DNA from: Clostridiaceae bacterium
GTDB taxonomy: Bacteria; Bacillota; Clostridia; Acetivibrionales; DUMC01
Length of the DNA: 5,613 nt
NCBI GenBank assembly: GCA_012512865.1
Contig: JAAZDH010000003.1
Span: forward strand, 1-5,613
Reading direction: 5' to 3'
This document shows, in pieces, positions 5,239 through 5,613 of the stretch; the first letter of the stretch is position 1, and each line of letters opens with the position of its first letter. Made by a program: the position numbers and the translations under genes. The notes under the pieces were generated by a model. That model saw only the letters and a program-made list of their open reading frames with translations. It did no database searches and was not told the origin of the DNA.

Positions 5239-5613
5239 GAAAAGTGCCTGCACAAATAATAAAAGAAACAATAACGGGAAAAAGCTAATTCAAAAGGGAA
5301 GCATAAAAGAAAAAAGAAAAAAAACCGGTTGTATCTCCAGGTTTTTGGCTGTTGTTATCATTATGCTTGTTTTACTTTTGGCCGGGATGGTTTTGCTGGG
5401 GATGTCCCCAATGTTTAACATTTCCTCGATACAAGTGACAGGTGTTAAATACTGTAACGGCGAAGATGTTATTAAAGCTTCGGGAGTAATAAAAGGTACA
5501 AATGGTTTTAAAAATATCGGGGGTAGTTTGCTTCATTTTTTATATCTAAGGTATGGACAAGCTGAATTCGATATAATAAGTAAGTTTTCATATGTAAGGG
5601 ATGTAACAGTCAA
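5237..5613 (+). CDS. ftsQ: Cell division protein FtsQ/DivIB, N-terminal part (3' end outside window)
   Basis: FtsQ (DivIB in Firmicutes) is a single-pass membrane protein that joins the divisome with FtsL and DivIC/FtsB and helps control septal wall synthesis. The first 125 codons are present. They give a strongly basic cytoplasmic tail (residues 1-35, rich in Lys, Arg and Asn), one membrane helix (about 36-57, FLAVVIIMLVLLLAG), then the start of the extracellular POTRA domain: FNISSIQVTGV, EDVIKASGVIKGTNGF, and SYVRDVTV at the window edge. This matches the POTRA pattern of a first strand, a helix, a GxN turn and a YI-V strand. The frame has no ATG start; GTG 5237 with AAGGAAGG upstream is the best. 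The gap from murA is 32 nt, so co-transcription is likely. The segment between NGF and YVRDV is longer than in Bacillus DivIB, probably a lineage-specific loop. Confidence 0.88.
   Translation, partial: MKSACTNNKRNNNGKKLIQKGSIKEKRKKTGCISRFLAVVIIMLVLLLAGMVLLGMSPMFNISSIQVTGVKYCNGEDVIKASGVIKGTNGFKNIGGSLLHFLYLRYGQAEFDIISKFSYVRDVTV

Noticed and set aside
5208..5240. Ten-codon frame from TTG 5208 ending at TGA 5238-5240, overlapping the ftsQ start
   Set aside because: The frame is a by-product of the 29-bp duplication and has only a weak ribosome binding site, so there is no ground to call it a gene.

Overview
The window is a stretch of a bacterial division and cell wall (dcw) cluster with every gene on the + strand: murE (3' end only), murF, mraY, an ftsW/spoVE-type SEDS gene, murA and ftsQ/divIB (5' part only). 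Strong Shine-Dalgarno sites, TTG and GTG starts, many AGG arginine codons, a SpoVE-like SEDS protein and a DivIB/FtsQ with a short basic cytoplasmic tail all suggest a Firmicute. The best guess is a spore-forming member of the Clostridia with moderate GC content. The genus cannot be fixed from the sequence alone.

Layout: murE ends at 150 and overlaps murF (137-1537) by 14 nt. mraY (1557-2552) follows after 19 nt and uses a TTG start. A 131-nt non-coding gap (2553-2683) lies where many Firmicutes carry murD. The SEDS gene (2684-3802) is followed by a 136-nt gap holding a 51-nt GGGGACAGG-type palindrome, a possible promoter, and a hairpin that contains the murA ribosome binding site. murA (3939-5204) ends in an imperfect 29-bp tandem duplication that carries the start signals of ftsQ (5237 to past the window end).

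Together, MurA commits UDP-GlcNAc to muropeptide synthesis and MurE and MurF build the peptide. MraY loads UDP-MurNAc-pentapeptide onto undecaprenyl phosphate to give lipid I. The SEDS protein polymerises lipid II, and FtsQ links the divisome to septal synthesis. MurD (before MurE) and MurG (lipid I to lipid II) are needed for this pathway but are absent from the segment where they commonly sit, so they must be encoded elsewhere.

No new multi-gene system is visible; the genes are ordinary housekeeping genes. The unusual material is between them: the 29-bp duplication at the murA/ftsQ junction, the palindrome and ribosome-binding-site hairpin before murA, and the gap lacking murD. No tRNA, rRNA, CRISPR array, transposase gene or clear intrinsic terminator was seen.
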